Assembly (NCBI RefSeq): GCF_007002745.1
Contig: NZ_SGNY01000001.1
Span: 806,001-870,000 of the forward strand
DNA: 64,000 nt
Direction of reading: 5' to 3'
Source: Martinezella rhizogenes
GTDB taxonomy: Bacteria > Pseudomonadota > Alphaproteobacteria > Rhizobiales > Rhizobiaceae
The notes under the pieces were generated by a model. That model was not told where the DNA came from, ran no database searches, and saw only the letters and a program-made list of their open reading frames with translations. Below are positions 62,651 through 64,000 of this stretch, piece after piece. A program made the position numbers and the translations under genes. Numbering within the stretch: position 1 is the stretch's first letter; every line of letters starts with the position of its first letter.

Positions 62651-63418
62651 TTAACGACAAATCAGCCAGGTGCGGACGAAACTGCCTGTCACTGAAAAAC
62701 GAATATGGAAACGGCTGCCGGCCGGAAGCGACCGATGCAGCGGGCGTGTCAGCTCCAGCCGCAATTCGTCACGGTCGGGCCTCTCGAAAAGACGTGCGGC
62801 ATGAAAATCGAAGTGACGTCCAACGATCGGATAAAGTGCTTTGAACAGCGTCTCCTTGGCGGAAAACACCAGAAAAGGCAGCACCCGACCGTCGCATTGT
62901 TCCCGGTCGGCAATCAGCTCTCGCTCCAGCGTGTCGAGGGCGCGTTTCAGGATGATCTCGGTAACCGCGCTAGGTTCTATTTTCTCGACGTCAACGCCAA
63001 CCATCGCTTCACCGTCCAGCGTCGCCATGCTGACGCATATGCCGTGGGAATGGCTGATGGAACCGGATATGCCCGGCGGCCACACAGGCTCGCGCTTGTT
63101 GCCGATGCCGATCGGAACAGAAGGCCTGCCCAGAAGCTTCAGCGCCGCCTGCCCCAGAAAACGCCCTGCGAGAAACTCGGCCTGCCGTTTGGGAACAGCC
63201 TCGGCAAGCAGCGTTGGCATCACCACCTCCAGCCTGTCGAACAGCGCCGGCCGATAACAGGGCAGATGATATTGCGCTTCGAGCGCGACGACGTTTTTCG
63301 AGCCGGTATCGAGAAAAACCGGGCCGGACAGGAAACCGTCCGAACGGCAAACGGCGGCGGCAATATCGTCTCGCATGACGGGTGCGTTGGTGCCTGAAAT
63401 CTGGTGGCCGGGCATCAT
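62651..63418 (-). CDS. 4'-phosphopantetheinyl transferase (EntD/Sfp type)
   Basis: A 255-residue PPTase. Motifs include the GSISHSHGICVSM segment, GVDVEKIE (metal-binding Asp/Glu) and FSAKETLFKALYP (the W/F-x-x-K-E motif). It loads the phosphopantetheine arm on the ACPs of the megasynthase. The ATG overlaps the RND stop by four bases (ATGA), so it is coupled to the exporter; a second ATG lies three bases downstream. Its presence beside an ACP-containing PKS is strong support for that function. Confidence 0.92.
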   Translation of the reverse strand: MMPGHQISGTNAPVMRDDIAAAVCRSDGFLSGPVFLDTGSKNVVALEAQYHLPCYRPALFDRLEVVMPTLLAEAVPKRQAEFLAGRFLGQAALKLLGRPSVPIGIGNKREPVWPPGISGSISHSHGICVSMATLDGEAMVGVDVEKIEPSAVTEIILKRALDTLERELIADREQCDGRVLPFLVFSAKETLFKALYPIVGRHFDFHAARLFERPDRDELRLELTRPLHRSLPAGSRFHIRFSVTGSFVRTWLICR

Positions 63419-64000
63419 CCTTGCCCCCGCAACGTTTCGGCCCCGCCGGTCATCAGCTGTTCCGCCCCTGCCCGGTCAGCGGCCGTGACGGAAGTGAGGC
63501 GCTGCAGCCTGCGGCCCAGCCAGCCGCGCAGGTCGTCCATATAGGTGAAAACGACAGGCACGAAAACGAGGCTCAACAGGGTGGAGGTGATGAGGCCACC
63601 AATGACGGCAATCGCCATCGGCGCGCGAAAACCGGCATCCGCCCCCACGCCCAGCGCCGCCGGCATCATGCCGGCAACCATGGCAAGCGTGGTCATGATG
63701 ATCGGCCGGGCACGTTCAACCCCGGATTCAACCAGCGCTCGATGGCGGTCAAGGCCGTTGTTTCGCTTCTCGATGGCGAATTCCACCAGCAGGATGGAGT
63801 TCTTGGTAACGATGCCCATCAGCATCAACAGGCCAATGACGGCCGGCAGATCGAGGGCGCCGCCGTAAAGCATGAGGCCGACGATCGCTCCCCCCACCGA
63901 AAGCGGCAACGCCACAAGAATGGTGATCGGCTGGAGAAAGTCCTTGAAGAGGACGACCAGTACGGCGAGCACCATAAGCAGGCCGAACAACATGGCCGCG
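63415..64000 (-). CDS. RND efflux transporter, C-terminal part (cut by window edge)
   Basis: The frame is open to the window edge; about 195 residues of the C-terminal end are visible. Helices 8-12 and the motif FKDFLQPITILVALPLSVGGAIVGLML with GIVTKNSILLVEFA identify an AcrB/MexB-type HAE1 pump. It may export the product of the adjacent PKS locus, given its coupled PPTase, but the family is broad. The porter domains and any periplasmic adaptor lie outside. Confidence 0.88.
   Translation of the reverse strand, partial: AAMLFGLLMVLAVLVVLFKDFLQPITILVALPLSVGGAIVGLMLYGGALDLPAVIGLLMLMGIVTKNSILLVEFAIEKRNNGLDRHRALVESGVERARPIIMTTLAMVAGMMPAALGVGADAGFRAPMAIAVIGGLITSTLLSLVFVPVVFTYMDDLRGWLGRRLQRLTSVTAADRAGAEQLMTGGAETLRGQG

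Noticed and set aside
1..64000. CRISPR arrays, tRNA/rRNA genes, insertion sequences and prophage genes
   Set aside because: No regularly spaced repeats, no cloverleaf tRNA ends, and no transposase or phage proteins were seen.

Overview
The window looks like a chromosomal segment from a Rhizobiaceae alphaproteobacterium, most likely the Agrobacterium/Rhizobium group. This is judged from gene order and protein character, without a database search. The evidence is the ntrX-trkA-hfq-hflX-mazG order, tandem glycine riboswitches, a GTTC-N7-GTTC SOS box, a rhizobial-type intergenic palindrome, DUF2849/DUF934 sulfite-reductase partners and GC-rich codon use. I saw no tRNA, rRNA, insertion sequence, prophage or CRISPR array.

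Region 1 (1-34.8 kb) is mostly conserved core. It begins with the end of ntrX, then trkA, hfq and hflX. A palindromic repeat separates hflX from the convergent mazG, which is followed by a deaminase. The sulfite-reduction operon is cysG-DUF2849-cysI-DUF934, followed by fpr. After an MFS pump, an EEP-family phosphohydrolase and a fasciclin protein comes the glycine-cleavage operon gcvT-gcvH-gcvP behind a tandem glycine riboswitch. A copper-handling pair follows (a small Cys/His protein and a YcnI-PCuAC fusion). Then come crcB, a pseudouridine synthase, a HAD phosphatase, an ATP12 chaperone, a RidA-like gene under a triple operator, fghA, DUF1345, a DUF188/DUF5680 pair sharing an SOS box, a peroxiredoxin, an MFS transporter, a GST, an acetyltransferase, a TRIC-like channel and an extra FtsI-type penicillin-binding protein.

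Region 2 (34.9-44.2 kb) is regulatory and accessory. It holds a LysR regulator, a second tandem glycine riboswitch that faces only a 63-codon reading frame, a lipoprotein-like L,D-transpeptidase, and a cobalamin-riboswitch operon. That operon encodes a CbiX-like/ferredoxin protein, a peptide/nickel-type ABC binding protein, two permeases and a methyltransferase, with no ATPase. Upstream lie another LysR gene and a doubtful small membrane protein.

Region 3 (44.2-64 kb, all on the minus strand) is the most interesting part. It is a polyunsaturated-fatty-acid-synthase-like secondary lipid/polyketide locus. One gene encodes KS-AT-ACP-ACP-KR-DH, the next KS-CLF-DH-DH, the next a PfaD-type enoyl reductase. 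A PLP aminotransferase, an SDR and a terminal thioester reductase follow, and the last five genes are overlapping or nearly so. Upstream are a TetR regulator with its own operator, an omega-amidase-like hydrolase, a 4'-phosphopantetheinyl transferase and the end of an RND exporter. The inferred pathway is iterative synthesis of a long acyl chain on tandem ACPs, reductive release as an aldehyde, transamination to an amine, and possibly RND export. The gene set resembles the polyamine arm of zeamine/fabclavine pathways but has no NRPS in view, so the product may be an undescribed long-chain amine or amino-lipid.
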